Below are positions 28,641 through 39,288 of a stretch of DNA of 64,000 bases, in pieces (positions within the stretch are counted from its first letter, which is position 1; the number at the start of each line of letters is the position of its first letter). A program made the position numbers and the translations under genes. The stretch covers positions 34,859,345 to 34,923,344 of the forward strand of contig CM055068.1 of NCBI GenBank assembly GCA_029204045.2. The letters run 5' to 3'. This DNA is from Tillandsia leiboldiana. Lineage: Eukaryota; Streptophyta; Magnoliopsida; Poales; Bromeliaceae. The notes below the pieces were generated by a model, which saw only the letters and a list, made by a program, of their open reading frames with translations, had not been told where the DNA came from and did no database searches.

Positions 28641-30776
28641 GATGCTTCCGAGACGCCGTGCAGCGGCGAGGGCCTGTTTGACCGTGGATGAGGAGCCCGA
28701 ATAGCGGGAAGCTGAATGGACAGAGCAGAATGAGATTTGAGAGTTACGGGCCCAGGTAGCCCAGAGGTTTGAGGCGATCCGGCGCCAGGAAGAGAACATG
28801 GAGCGCGTGATGCGCATGTTTGAGCAGAGAGCATCGACTGAGGTATCGCCAGTATTACCTCCGGCCGCGACATCGTCGACTTCGACCCAGATCGCACGGT
28901 GAGTAGTGTTGGAGCAGTGAGAGTTGCTGATTGGTTGTGGTTCATCCGCCAGTCCATCCCCTTCAGATTTCGGGGCTGAGTTGGAGCCTTAGGAGGACGA
29001 GAACGGGATTGCTGTTTTGGAAAAGTTGGTTAAGGACTTGTTCATCTAGGTGAAGCAACAGGTGCACTTGGTTGCACACCATTGGATAGGGACGCCGAGT
29101 GTCGGTGGCGTCGAGTTGTCCCGTTGGACCACCATGAGAGTGGTTGAGGATTTGGAGCGAGTTTCTTTGATCGCTGAGCAGAGGACCCCATGTCGCCTTG
29201 GATGAGGCCAGGAAGTTGATTTGTTTGATTGGGGTCTGCATCGGGGTATTTATTCTTGCGCCTTCTCGGCGAGCGCCGACTTTAGATGCAGCGATTGTGC
29301 ATGCTCGATGGATTGACCGAGGATTTGTGATCATGTCAGAGAGGGACGGAGAATGAGGGACCAGCTCCGGAGAGAGACGGCCTGCATCGCCGAATTTTTG
29401 AGACAGTCGAGTGGATCGATGTTGACGTGATTCCAGTCCCAGGATTATGAGCCTCAGAGGAGACAGTGACTAGGAGGTTCTCGATAGTCGAGGCACCAGT
29501 GGCAGTCTCAGGATGACTGTGTCTTTTGCGGTGGGCCGCAATCATCGCCAAGAGTGACTTCAGGGAAAGGGCGATGCTTTCCATGTGGATAGTCAGGGCT
29601 TTTTCAGGCAGAGTGTTCCAGTGTAGTGCTCTTGGATTTGCCGCAGATGACGGCACCCCTCATACCCCTTCAGGATGTAGAGGATCATCCGACTTACCGG
29701 TAGGCTGATTGAGCCGTGACGCCGAGATAGAGATTGTGATGGCCACCAGCATCAGGTGGATGAGATGGTGCAGTTGGTTAGGGGACGCCAGGATAGTGGA
29801 TCGCGTCTTACCAGGTGTGGTTGCTTATGGTCATTAGAGTTAGAGCTTGATTCTGCCGACACCGCTTGGGTGGGTTTCAGTAGAGCAGGGATAGCTTCGT
29901 GTGGGCCAGAGTTGGGATTGTTGGCTTGTGCACGTGAGGATCAGGTTCCAGATCACGTATAGCACATGGATGAGTGTTGCCATTCCCGCCCAGTGCAGTG
30001 GGACCGTGGATTTGATCCTAGAGTTGTTAGTCCTACATCAGCTCCGAGGTGTTGATATGAGGTTGGATAGGGATAGGATATCCCAATGTTATGCAATCAT
30101 GGATTGTCGAGAGAGGACAATGACCCTCCGTGGACCTGGCCAGGAAGAGTGTGTTTATAGAGGATGCTAGAGCACGACAGAGGTTGAGTCGTGGTCGTAT
30201 CGCGTTGCTAGCGACTGTAGGGGAGGTGCCTACGGCGGCACCGGGACTAAAAGATTATCCTTATTGCCCGTGTGACCCCGGGTGTGGGTCTACTTAAGCT
30301 AATTTTGAAGCCGCCGTTTAGGGAGATTGAATCGAGATGGTGATTGACGTGGTTTTGGAAACTGAGCTGACTTCGTAGCACCTCTTGGAGTACCACCCGT
30401 GAGACTGAGAGAGAGCTGATAGCGCAGTTGCAGGATTTGCTAGATCTAGCGGCTCTGAGTGACCCAGAGCCACGTCGTGGGTATATGACTGTGAGGATCC
30501 TAGAGATTGATACTTGAGTATGATGCCACACCGTTGATACGCGGTGGTGATGCCACGCCGTTGGTGCACGGCAGTGATGCCACGTTGTGAGTACACAACG
30601 GTGAGAGTTCTTTGATGGTTTGAGTACAGACAGACTCGGATTGTGCTTCAGCAGATGCTCATTTGTGAGGCAGGTATCTTTTTGGAACTATACAGCCGAG
30701 GGCTGTGCCCAGTGAGTGATCAGAACCCGGTAGGGGCATTATGAGCTTGCATCGCGGTCAAGTGGATTGACTAAGG
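28641..30776 (+). pseudogene. gypsy-B gag-pol remnant
   Basis: Heavily decayed gag and start of pol. A gag start like MLPRRRAAARA at 28641 is broken by TAG and TGA within 100 bases; an ELRAQVAQRFEAIRRQEENME helix follows. Near 30020-30170 the block between protease and RT is clear (LVLHQLRGVDM ... ATMDC-like ... RTMTLRGPGQEE), and near 30410 LIAQLQDLLD aligns with the start of RT. The last recognisable piece is RTR-stop-GHYEL ... GLTK at about 30725-30776, the RT block before NAPA. Gypsy-C is inserted there. Between 30500 and 30610 lie imperfect repeats of GATGCCACGCCGTTG. Nothing functional can be made. Confidence 0.75.
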
Positions 30777-31402
30777 TGTCACGCCCCGGGGTCGAAACTG
30801 CGACCCGGGTTCGCCAACAGATCCGCCACCTATGCCAACCTGCATAGGCGAAGCGTCCTTCCTGCAAGAAAAGTACTACAGCTAAACAAAATATCAGAGC
30901 TATAAATAAAAGATCTGCTGTATAACTAAAAATCAATCACTGTACAACTGGAAATAATACAATAAGTCTGTCTCCCAAAAATGATAATCATACAATATCC
31001 TCATGTACAAGCTCTGGACTCAACCGGGAGGTAACTCCAATAAATACAACGGTGTACAGTCTCACGGTACATAATGTCCTCACTACATCAGTCTCTCAAA
31101 AGTGGAAAAAGTAAAACAACTAATCTGCTGTAGATCTCCTCTGAAGGGGTACCGTTACTCTCCAACGACGAGTAGGGATCCATCTCGCAACTCTCTCGCC
31201 TCGATCAACAATCGCAGAATCAGCAACATCCGCTAGGACTCTGCAAAACAGAGGAGAGGAAAGAAAATGAGGGGGAAAACCCCCAGAGGGTGTGAGAACT
31301 ACACCAAAAAGGGAGTTATCAGTGGGTAGCACCGCCAGACCCGACGGTTTGCCCACTAAGTCCTCAAAATACAAAAGCTAACCAAAACCGTAAAGACTGA
31401 AA
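30777..31402 (-). mobile_element. LTR fragment, family B end (probably 3' LTR of gypsy-C)
   Basis: Begins TGTCACGCCCCGGGGTCGAAACTGC, the reverse complement of the gypsy-B LTR end, and contains the complement of the TACCCACT...GTTCTCACACC...TTTTGCAGAG block. The bases to its left are gypsy-B RT, not a primer-binding site, so this is the outer end of a 3' LTR. TAAGG (30772-30776) would be the target duplication. It stops near 31402, where family A sequence begins. The matching LTR start is probably 38724-39276. Confidence 0.72.
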
Positions 31403-32113
31403 TAAGGCGGCGGCGGCCTCCCGTTCGATATCCCGTATCGCCCGCAACACCGACGAAAAAGGAAAAACCTCGTACCGAAACGAACGGAAAACCCGAATCG
31501 CTCACCTCGTTTTCGCCGGTAAGGGTGGAAGGAGGAGGATCGTCCCGCTCTCGTCGTCTCGGTTCTTCACGCCAACCGAGGGAGGGGAAAAACTAGGGTC
31601 GGGCTCCTCGCACGCGCTCGGGTGGAAATTACGCACCGGAATGAGAAGTGGGAGCAAACCCTACGCCCCCAACCAAAGATGTAAATAATCGCACGAGTGA
31701 GAATGGGGGTGGAATTGCACCCTAAACCCCCAGATTCGAAACTTAGCGATCGGGTGCGGATCAGGGTCCACTTACCTCGAAAAGCGTGCCGATCTCCCGC
31801 ATGCTTTCTGATGCACTCGGGACCGCTGGTTTACCTCGAAAAGCGTGCCGATCGCTCGCACACTTTTTGATGCACCCGGAACCGCTGGTAACCTTCCGAA
31901 ATTTATTCTGGGAGATCCCTGGGTCGGAATTCGAATCCGATCGCGCCACCGTTCTCCATTTCACGAGCTTTATCGCCCAAAAATACCCGCGAGCCCCGAC
32001 GGTCTGCCCAAAATAGAGGAAAAATCAGCCACGCTCCGGACTTCCCTTTAATGAAACGGTGCAAAATAAACATAAAAAGAGTCCGAAGTCTTTCTAAACC
32101 AGCGGCTACTACA
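31403..32113 (-). mobile_element. gypsy-2 3' LTR, truncated (family A)
   Basis: Right part of a family A LTR in minus orientation: GCGGCGGCCTCCCG array, CTCACCTCGTTTTCGCCGG, the CTGGGAGATCCCTGGGTCGG block, and the end GCGGCTACTACA, complement of the LTR start TGTAGTAGCCGC. The first 2 kb expected on the left is missing. Bases 31409-31445 reappear inverted at 36696-36732, where the missing part of an LTR starts in the other orientation. Confidence 0.78.
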
Positions 32114-32126
32114 TCACTCACCTCTT
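32114..32126 (-). other. gypsy-2 polypurine tract
   Basis: AAGAGGTGAGTGA on the minus strand directly before the LTR start; equivalent to AAGAGGTGAGTGG in gypsy-E. The hairpin GTTTCGAGGACGAAAC lies at 32135-32150. Confidence 0.7.
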
Positions 32127-32134
32127 AAAAACGA

Positions 32135-32150
32135 GTTTCGTCCTCGAAAC
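32135..32150 (-). other. conserved hairpin before the polypurine tract, gypsy-2
   Basis: Same 16 bases as at 21942-21957, in minus orientation. Confidence 0.7.
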
Positions 32151-32160
32151 TCAATCCTGG

Positions 32161-33328
32161 GTTGCGGCGAAGAGGTCGGGGTAGCACTCTCTCACTTTTT
32201 ACTCCAGTTCCCACGTCGCTTCCCGCTCCTCGTGGTTGCTCTAGAGTACTTTCACGTAGGGGATGGTTCGGTTTCGCAGCGTTTTACTTTCCCTTGCTAG
32301 GGTTCGTACTGGGGCTTCCTCAAAGCTTAGATCTTCCTTCAGTTCGAGTGTAGAGACGTCCAGGACATATGATGGGTCGAAAAGGTACTTTCGGAGCATG
32401 GACACGTGGAATACATCGTGGACTCGGTCGAGGTTTGGTGGTAGGGCAAGGCGGTACGCCACTAGGCCAATGCGCTCTAAGATCTCGAACGGTCCCACAA
32501 ACCGTGGGCTCAGCTTGCCCTTCAGCCCAAAACGCTTGATTCCTCTAGAAGGCGAGACCCGCAAAAACACGTGCTCTCCCACTTGGAATTGCAAGTCGCG
32601 GCGCCTCTGGTCTGCGTAGCTCTTCTGTCGGCTTTGGGCGGTCAGTAACCGCTGCTTGATGAGGCGTACCTTTTCTTCAGTTTCTTCCACTAAGTCGGGT
32701 CCCAAGAACTTTCGTTCTCCCAAATCATCCCAACAGATTGGGGATCGGCAGCGCCTCCCGTATAAGGCTTCGTAGGGCGCCATTTGTATGCTAGCCTGGT
32801 AGTTGTTGTTGTACGCGAATTCCACGAGAGGAAGGTAGCGTGCCCAACCTACCCCCCAGTCAAGTACACAGGCGCGAAGCAGGTCTTCAAGAGTCTGTAT
32901 CACTCGCTCCGACTGTCCGTCCGTCTGGGGGTGGAAGGCTGTGCTGAATTGTAGTTTGGTCCCCATGGCCCGCTGTAGACTCTGCCAAAACTTCGAGACA
33001 AAGTGCGTGTCTCTATCCGAAGTGATCGATGCCGGCACTCCATGCAGCCTCACGATCTCGCTGATGTAGACTTGAGCTGACCGCTCTCGGGTCTAGGTTG
33101 TATGAATGGGCAGGAAGTGTGCTGACTTGGTTAACCGGTCCACTATGACCCAAATCGCATCGTGCCCCTGCTGTGAGCGTGGAAACCCTGTGACGAAGTC
33201 CATGGTGATTTGATCCCACTTCCACTCTGGCACCGGTAAGGGCTGTAACTTCCCCGCAGGTCGTTGATGCTCCGCCTTTATCTGTTGACATACCAGACAA
33301 TCAGCCACATGTCGTGTCACATCCCCCT
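32161..33328 (-). pseudogene. gypsy-2 integrase and chromodomain-like end
   Basis: Integrase of a family A element in broken form. The HHCC part (HVADCLVCQQIKAEHQRP) and first Asp block (ITMDFVTGFPRS) lie at 33093-33320. A TAG at 33093-33095 replaces the Trp of TTWTRERL. The DDE rest (ITSDRDTHFVSKFWQ, FHPQTDGQSERVIQTLEDLL) and the C-terminus (GPFEILERIGLVAYRLALP) read open from about 33080 to 32241. There a second TAG falls after YVKVL, where a Trp is usual, cutting off the chromodomain-like end (SNHEEREATWELE). Further stops follow. Not functional as it stands. Confidence 0.88.
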
Positions 33329-35014
33329 TCAGCTTAGGCTACCAGAAGGTCTGCTTGAGGTCCTTGTACATCTTCGTGCCCCCGGATGCGCCGCATAAGG
33401 GGCGCGGTGTGCCTCTGCTAGGATTTCCTCCTTCAACTCCAACGACTCCGGCACGCAAATCTGCCCGCGGAACCGTAGGGTGCCGTCGCCTTCCACAGAA
33501 AAATCGCTCTCCTGGTCCGGGGAGATCTTGTCTCGTACAAGCTGTAAGTGAGAGTCGGTCTGTTGTCCTTCCCGGATCTTCTCGAATAGTGTCGACTTGA
33601 CTACCAAGGTTAAAAGTTGCGCAACCGTGCCCGCTGGTACCACCTCCAACTTCAAACGTGCGAACTCCGCGATCAAGCTGCTCTGCTCAGTTATCGCGCC
33701 TCCAGACACCCCTTCTTGCTGCCCCTTCCTGCTCAAAGCGTCTGCCACCACGTTTGCTTTCCCGGGGTGGTATTGAATTGTCAGATCGTAATCTTTCAAT
33801 AATTCAAGCCACCGCCTCTGTCGCAGATTTAGTTCTTTTTGGGTGAACAGGTACTTAAGACTTTGATGGTCTGAGAAGACGTTACAGTGGACACCAAAGA
33901 GGTAGTGTCTCAATAACTTTAGAACGAAGACCACTGCAGCCAGCTCCAAATCATGTATCGGGTAGTTCTTTTCGTAATCCTTCAGTTGCCTGGAAGCATA
34001 GGCTATTACTTTCCCGTGTTGCATCAGTACACCCCCAAGGCCGATCCTGGATGCGTCGCAGTACACTTCATAATCCTCTCCGGGTGTCGGTAGTACAAGT
34101 ATTGGTGCCCTGGTTAGCCTTCTTTTGAGTTCTTCGAAGCTCTCCTGGCATTTAGTCGTCCATAGAAACTTTTCCCTTTTTTTGGTCAACCGGTTTAGAG
34201 GGGCGGCTATCTTCGAGAAGCCCTCGACGAAGCGTCGGTAGTACCCTGCCAGGCCCAAGAAACTGCGGATCTCCGTCACGGTGGTTGGCGGCTGCCAGCT
34301 GAGTACCGATTCCACCTTCCTGGGGTCCACTGCGATCCCTTCCACCGAAATCACAAGTCCTAGGAAGCCCACTTCGCGCAGCCAAAATTCACATTTCTTG
34401 AGCTTGGCGAACAGTTTCTGTTCCCGGAGAGTCTGGAGAATCGTGCACAAATGGTCCTCGTGCTCCTCGTCGGTGGTCGAATAGATCAGGATGTCGTCGA
34501 TGAAGACCACCACAAACCGATCAACATAGGGCCTGAAGATACGGTTCATCATATCCATAAACACTGCGGGGGCGTTCGTTAGTCCGAAAGGCATGACCGT
34601 AAATTCATAGTGGCCGTATCGGGTTCGGAAGGCAGTCTTTGGGATGTCTTCGTCCGGAACCCGGAGCTGGTGGTAGCCCGATTTCAGATCAATTTTGGAG
34701 AAGACCGTCGCTCCCCGCAGTTGGTCGAAGAGATCGTCGATCCTGGGCAGGGGATATTTGTTCTTCACTGTAACCTTGTTGATCCCCCTGTAGTCGATGC
34801 AGAGTCTTAGGCTCCCGTCTTTCTTTCGTACAAATAGTACTGGTGCGCCCAAGGGTGACACGCTCGGTCTGATAAAACCTTTGTCCAAAAGGTCTTCAAG
34901 TTGTGCCTTGAGCTCCTTCAATTCCACAAAGGCCATTTGGTAGGGCGCCTTCGTAATAGGCTGTGTACCCGGTAGGAGTTCGATAGGGAACACCACTTCT
35001 CGTTCAGGAGGCAT
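33329..35014 (-). pseudogene. gypsy-2 reverse transcriptase and RNase H
   Basis: Long open frame with RT blocks (VLFVRKKDGSLRLC, KYPLPRIDDLFDQLRG, FSKIDLKSGYHQL, VVVFIDDILIYS) and RNase H (YEVYCDASRIGLGGVLMQ, LKYLFTQKELNLRQRRW). Catalytic aspartates are present. One base is missing near 33385 (GCCCCCGGATGC against GCCTCCTGGATGT in gypsy-E), so the frame runs out of phase just before the integrase zinc domain. Upstream, 11 bases (AAAGACATCGG-like) are lost near 35028 between two copies of TCGGGAAAG, cutting the link to protease. Confidence 0.9.
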
Positions 35015-35279
35015 CCCGAGTAGCTCCGTCGGGAAAGTCCTTCACCACCGCAATGTCTGACGGTGTCTCCGAGGGTCGGGCGATCAGGTCCACCGACGCC
35101 AAGTAGGCTACACACACACCCTCTATTAGTCTTCTGGCTCTTGCCGCTGAGTTGACCGCAGGGAAGGTTGTACTTTTGCATGCCAGGTACACGTGCTCAG
35201 GGAAACCCGGTTCTTGTAGTCGCACCTGCCTTTTCTCGCAGTCGACTGGCTCTTGATAATCTATTGCCCCTCCAAGCAC
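35015..35279 (-). pseudogene. gypsy-2 protease-RT linker remnant
   Basis: Encodes the segment after the protease active site: the DYQEPVDCEKRQVRLQEPGF and YLACKSTTFPAV blocks match gypsy-E (SRYQVLIDCDKRMVQLQEPSF). The DTG active site and the VVLGMDWL block are gone. Homology to pol stops at about 35275. Confidence 0.8.
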
Positions 35280-36163
35280 CGTGCACTGAAACGAGCTGCA
35301 TACCCCCAGACCAAGCGATCACATTTCCAACTAGGAGTATTCTAAGCTCTAGGTCCACTCAACCAAAAATCGAGCCCAAACGAACAAGATTTGCTAGCTC
35401 CGGGGGTCTCCTTTCTCAACCCAGAGGAGAACCCCAAGACCCCATCTCGACGATTTCTACCACCATCGCAGTGTCTATAGTAAAAAGCTGAACTAGGGGT
35501 AACAACCGTAGGGGAAGAATCCATATTCCCACCCATACCTTGTCCAAGATACAAAAGAATCGGCCGACTATCTGCTGTAACCTAAAACCAGTAGACCTAG
35601 AAGGTACAAAATTAGACAAGAGGCTACCCAGTTACTCACGACCGACAAAACGGCCGACTCACCAACAAATACCGGCGGATTATTCTACCACCAGTCGCCG
35701 TTACTAACGATGACCAGCATATTGGCAGAGGAAGGGGGGGTTCGGAAAACAAAAGCCGGCGCAACGATCCGCAGTGTTAACAGGCGCACCAAGTGCATGA
35801 ACACCGTCAGCAGGCCCACCGTGTCCCATGCTGGTTGCTCAATCCATGAATTTCCAGCAACCATCAAGACCCCGGTGGCAGCCGGCCTCGACCCCAGCCT
35901 CCACAACAACACGACTACACATGCACGACAACCGAGCTAAACCGAGAAACAAAACTTAACCCGTACACACACACAACACAAGTAAGTTCTAGCCTCCGCT
36001 AGCATAGCACTCAAACAACTATCGAGAAAATGGGCCTATACTTTCCCCCCGCTCCCCCGATCACTCTCGTTCTACGCTTCTATGCCTTATTCATTTCATT
36101 CATTTGTAGCTAAGTGTGGTATCTCCGTGGATGTCGGACACTGACTGTTGCGATTAAAGGATT
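35280..36163 (-). other. gypsy-2 leader region without recognisable gag
   Basis: About 880 bases between the pol remnant and the primer-binding site. I see no retrotrans_gag domain or CCHC knuckle in any frame. The last 100 bases before the primer-binding site (TAGCTAAGTGTGGTATCTCCGTGG) are shared with gypsy-E; the rest is not, and gypsy-E has only about 165 bases here. It may be decayed gag or captured foreign sequence. Confidence 0.55.
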
Positions 36164-36176
36164 GTCTCTGATACCA
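36164..36176 (-). other. gypsy-2 primer-binding site
   Basis: TGGTATCAGAGAC on the minus strand, eight bases from the LTR end; 11 bases fit the initiator tRNA-Met 3' end. Confidence 0.82.
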
Positions 36177-36184
36177 TCTTAATC

Positions 36185-36695
36185 TGTCACGCCCCGGGGG
36201 TTTTTTTTTTTTTTTTTTTTTTGTTCAGCGGAGGTAGTTCACAAAAGTGTGTATTTAACTTGTAAGTTTTTTTTTTCTTTTGAAAAGCTCTCTCCCCCGG
36301 TGCGTGCCCAGACCCGCCGCATACACAGGGTCACTCTGCACACGGACAGAGTCTCCCCTGTATATGCACGGCGTCGCGGCTAGTACAGTGTTCAAACACA
36401 GTCCACAATTCAATCACAACAGTTCAACACTCATACATACACACATTCATGCATTAAGACTGGAGCATTCTCACGGCCGGTTGGTTTGAAATGATAAATC
36501 CACAATTGTTAAAAATGGCGCCCACTCGGCGCCTAGATTATTTTGAAACAAGTTTCGAAAGCAACATAAAACCACAGGGTTTTGAAAACAGTGCCCACAC
36601 GACACTTAGGTTTTGAAAATCTTTTTTCGAAATCCATAAATCCACAAGGTTTGAAAATAGTGCCCACACGACACTTAGGTTTTTGAAAACGGTTT
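36185..36695 (-). mobile_element. gypsy-2 5' LTR end, left arm of inverted repeat
   Basis: Starts TGTCACGCCCCGGGGG next to the primer-binding site, so it is the 5' LTR end of minus-strand gypsy-2. It carries a T tract, GCCCAGACCCGCCGCATACACAG and TATATGCACGGCGTCGCGG. After 511 bases the LTR sequence stops in GAAAACGGTTT and turns into the opposite orientation. This segment is nearly identical to the complement of 38210-38723; I noticed one clear base difference. Confidence 0.88.
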
Positions 36696-38723
36696 GCGGG
36701 CGATACGGGATATCGAACGGGAGGCCGCCGCCACCGTTGTTAAACGGGAGGCTGCCGCCGCCGTTATCGTGTCCACGGAGTCGTCGCCGCAGTCGCCGGG
36801 GTCACGGGGTCGCAATCGGAGCCGCGGGGGGGCAAAAGGGAGCGGCACTGTTCACGGTGTACGACCTGGCCGCTGCGCGGTCCACGGGGCCCGTCGTGCA
36901 CCCGGCGCACGGTTCCCGGGCCCAGGGGCGCGGACCCGGCGCACGGCTGCGTGCGCCAGGCCGCGCGGTCCATGGGACCCATCGTGCACCCGGCGCACGG
37001 CTTCCGGGCCCCGGGGCGCGGACCCGGCGCACGAACGCGTGCGCCAGGCCGCGCGGCCCACCGCTGAGGCGTGCACCCGGTGCACACCCCGTAGCCCGAA
37101 CGACGTGAACCCGGTGCGCGCCTCGGCTCGTGCGCGGCCCGGCCCATGCCGCAGCGGTCTACCGCTGCGGCGTGCGCCTGGTCTACGCCGCTGCCGCCCG
37201 CCGTCGTGGACTCGGTCCACGCCTGGATCCGTGCACCTGTCTTCAGAAAAAGGGTCCAAAAGCTCCGTTTTTAGTTTGTTTCGCCCCGTTTTTGAGTGTT
37301 GTTAACCACGACGATGGTTTTTAACAAATAATTTTTATTGTAGCTGTTCGGGCGCACGGCGAGGGTACTTTTTTAGTTGGAGCTCCCACGCGTTTTCTCC
37401 TTCGTGTTTGAGGTGGGTCCTTTTGCCTTGGTGTTTAACGTCGGTTTTCGGCGGTCGTTTTTACTCTTGATTATACGTGATGTTACTAACATGATAGCAG
37501 TTGACGTGCTTACTCTTGAATATACATTTATGTTGCTAACGTGATAGCGGTTATGGTTTTATTACTGAGTACTGTTGGTATTGTCGGTTACTTTGCTCGA
37601 GGCAGCAGCACGCGCACCCGCGGTTTGGCCACCGCAAAGGGTGTGCTTTTTCGGAAAAGTGGTCCATGACCCGTGTAAACCCACGAGGTGACGTAGTTGG
37701 GGCCCCCGCAGGTGGGGGGTTTGAGGCGCCGAGGTGCGAGCGGTGCGACCCGTCGGGGTAGGTGCCCGACGTGGTTTACCGAGGTAGGTGCTCGGTGGGG
37801 ACGCCGGGGTAGGTGCCCGGATTAGGTTGTGCAGGTGTACGAGGTCTGGTCCCCGTTGGGGGAGTGGTTGCTCCGGATAGTTTACGGTTGGGCGCCCTTA
37901 TTTTTCCTGCTTTCCTTATTACTTTATTTTGTCGCTGACTTCCCACGTTGTGACAGGGTCCTTCAGGGGGGGAGAGTTAGGCGATGGTGAGGCCGAGACT
38001 GGAGTTTTGGGTCTTTGGAGACCCCGTATTGTACTTCTTCCTTTACTTTCGCGTTCCATTTATTACTATAGTCTTATGTGTGGTTCTCGATACCCTCGTG
38101 GGGTCGGTGTGATGTCGGCAAACTTCCGCTGATTTACTAAACTTTCTCTTCACTCTCTATTGGCCGCCTTCGAAAAGCAAAAGAGAAAACAAACCCAAAA
38201 GAATTGCGAAAACCGTTTTCAAAAACCTAAGTGTCGTGTGGGCACTATTTTCAAACCTTGTGGATTTATGGATTTCGAAAAGAGATTTTCAAAACCTAAG
38301 TGTCGTGTGGGCACTGTTTTCAAAACCCTGTGGTTTTATGTTGCTTTCGAAACTTGTTTCAAAATAATCTAGGCGCCGAGTGGGCGCCGTTTTTAACAAT
38401 TGTGGATTTATCATTTCAAACCAACCGGCCGTGAGAATGCTCCAGTCTTAATGCATGAATGTGTGTATGTATGAGAGTTGAACTGTTGTGATTGAATTGT
38501 GGACTGTGTTTGAACACTGTACTAGCCGCGACGCCGTGCATATACAGGGGAGACTCTGTCCGTGTGCAGAGTGACCCTGTGTATGCGGCGGGTCTGGGCA
38601 CGCACCGGGGGAGAGAGCTTTTCAAAAGAAAAAAAAAAACTTACAAGTTAAATACACACTTTTGTGAACTACCTCCGCTGAACAAAAAAAAAAAAAAAAA
38701 AACAAAACCCCCGGGGCGTGACA
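36696..38723 (+). mobile_element. family A LTR, inverted end portion
   Basis: Plus-orientation family A LTR from GCGGGCGATACGGGATATCG to GGGGCGTGACA at 38723. It includes a GC-rich array (36850-37230), the CTTTTCCGAAAAAG-like block (37650-37665), GGTTCTCGATACCCTCGTGGGG (38082-38103) and repeated CCTAAGTGTCGTGTGGGCAC. It ends without a primer-binding site and abuts a family B LTR fragment. Joined in reverse with 31403-32113 it makes one LTR of about 2.7 kb, the size of the other family A LTRs. Confidence 0.82.
36850..37230. repeat. GCGCAC-rich array in family A LTR
   Basis: Irregular repeats of CCCGGCGCACGG, GGGCCC and GTGCGCC words. Same place in the LTR as the GTGCAC array at 7861-8260 (opposite orientation) but a different word set. 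Confidence 0.7.
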
Positions 38724-39276
38724 GCCAACCAATCCTGCCATGCCACGTGGCCCGCCTCCGGTGCACGACGGCGCGGTGGACCGCGCGCCTGCCCGCGCGC
38801 TGTGCGCTGCCCGCGCCTGCCCGCCGTCGCTCCCGTGCCTGCCCGCCGTCGTGCCGCCGCCCTCCGCCATCGCCGGAGCTGCCCGCCGTGCCGGAGTTAC
38901 TGTTTCGGCAGTGAACAGTAAGTTTACTGTAGCCAACTCCGAAAAAACATGTAAATAGCCCATTTTGACCGTTTTCGCGCGCTGAGTCCAAATCCGGCGT
39001 CCATTTTGCCAAATTCCAATCCTAAAAATTGCCGAAGGCTCTCGGAAAGGCGTTCTTAATCCGAATTTTCGCGCTGAGTCTAAATTTGATATCCATTGCG
39101 CGCAAAACCAATTCTAAGCACTCGACAGGGTCATCTGACTATTCTCATGATCTATTCAACACTCTGAGTCCATCTCTAGTGTCCAATTGGTGCACAAACA
39201 CCACCGACGCGCCATATAGGCCTCCAGAAGCTGCTGGTCAACTAGTAATCACATCGTGGGGATCCAGATCCTCACA
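38724..39276 (-). mobile_element. gypsy-C 3' LTR start fragment (family B)
   Basis: Reverse complement of a family B LTR start. Its boundary at 39276 reads GATCCTCACA (TGTGAGGATC on the minus strand), and the first 60 bases match 3980-4040 closely. It is cut at 38724 by the inverted family A LTR. GCCACGTGG at 38745-38753 is a G-box. Confidence 0.82.
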
Positions 39277-39288
39277 TCCTCCCCCACT
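39277..39288 (-). other. gypsy-C polypurine tract
   Basis: AGTGGGGGAGGA on the minus strand next to the LTR start; the same 12 bases as in gypsy-D (47828-47839). The hairpin GTTTCGAGGACGAAAC lies at 39296-39311. Confidence 0.82.

Noticed and set aside
30500..30610. Short GATGCCACGCCGTTG-type repeats as a regulatory array
   Set aside because: Only about three imperfect copies inside decayed pol; nothing supports a function.
35342..35912. Possible new gene in the gypsy-2 leader (frames of 60-75 codons)
   Set aside because: Frames are short, overlap and show no recognisable motif; kept only as unexplained filler.
36185..38723. A terminal-inverted-repeat DNA transposon with 0.51 kb arms
   Set aside because: The arms are identifiable LTR ends with a primer-binding site next to the left one, and there is no target duplication or transposase.
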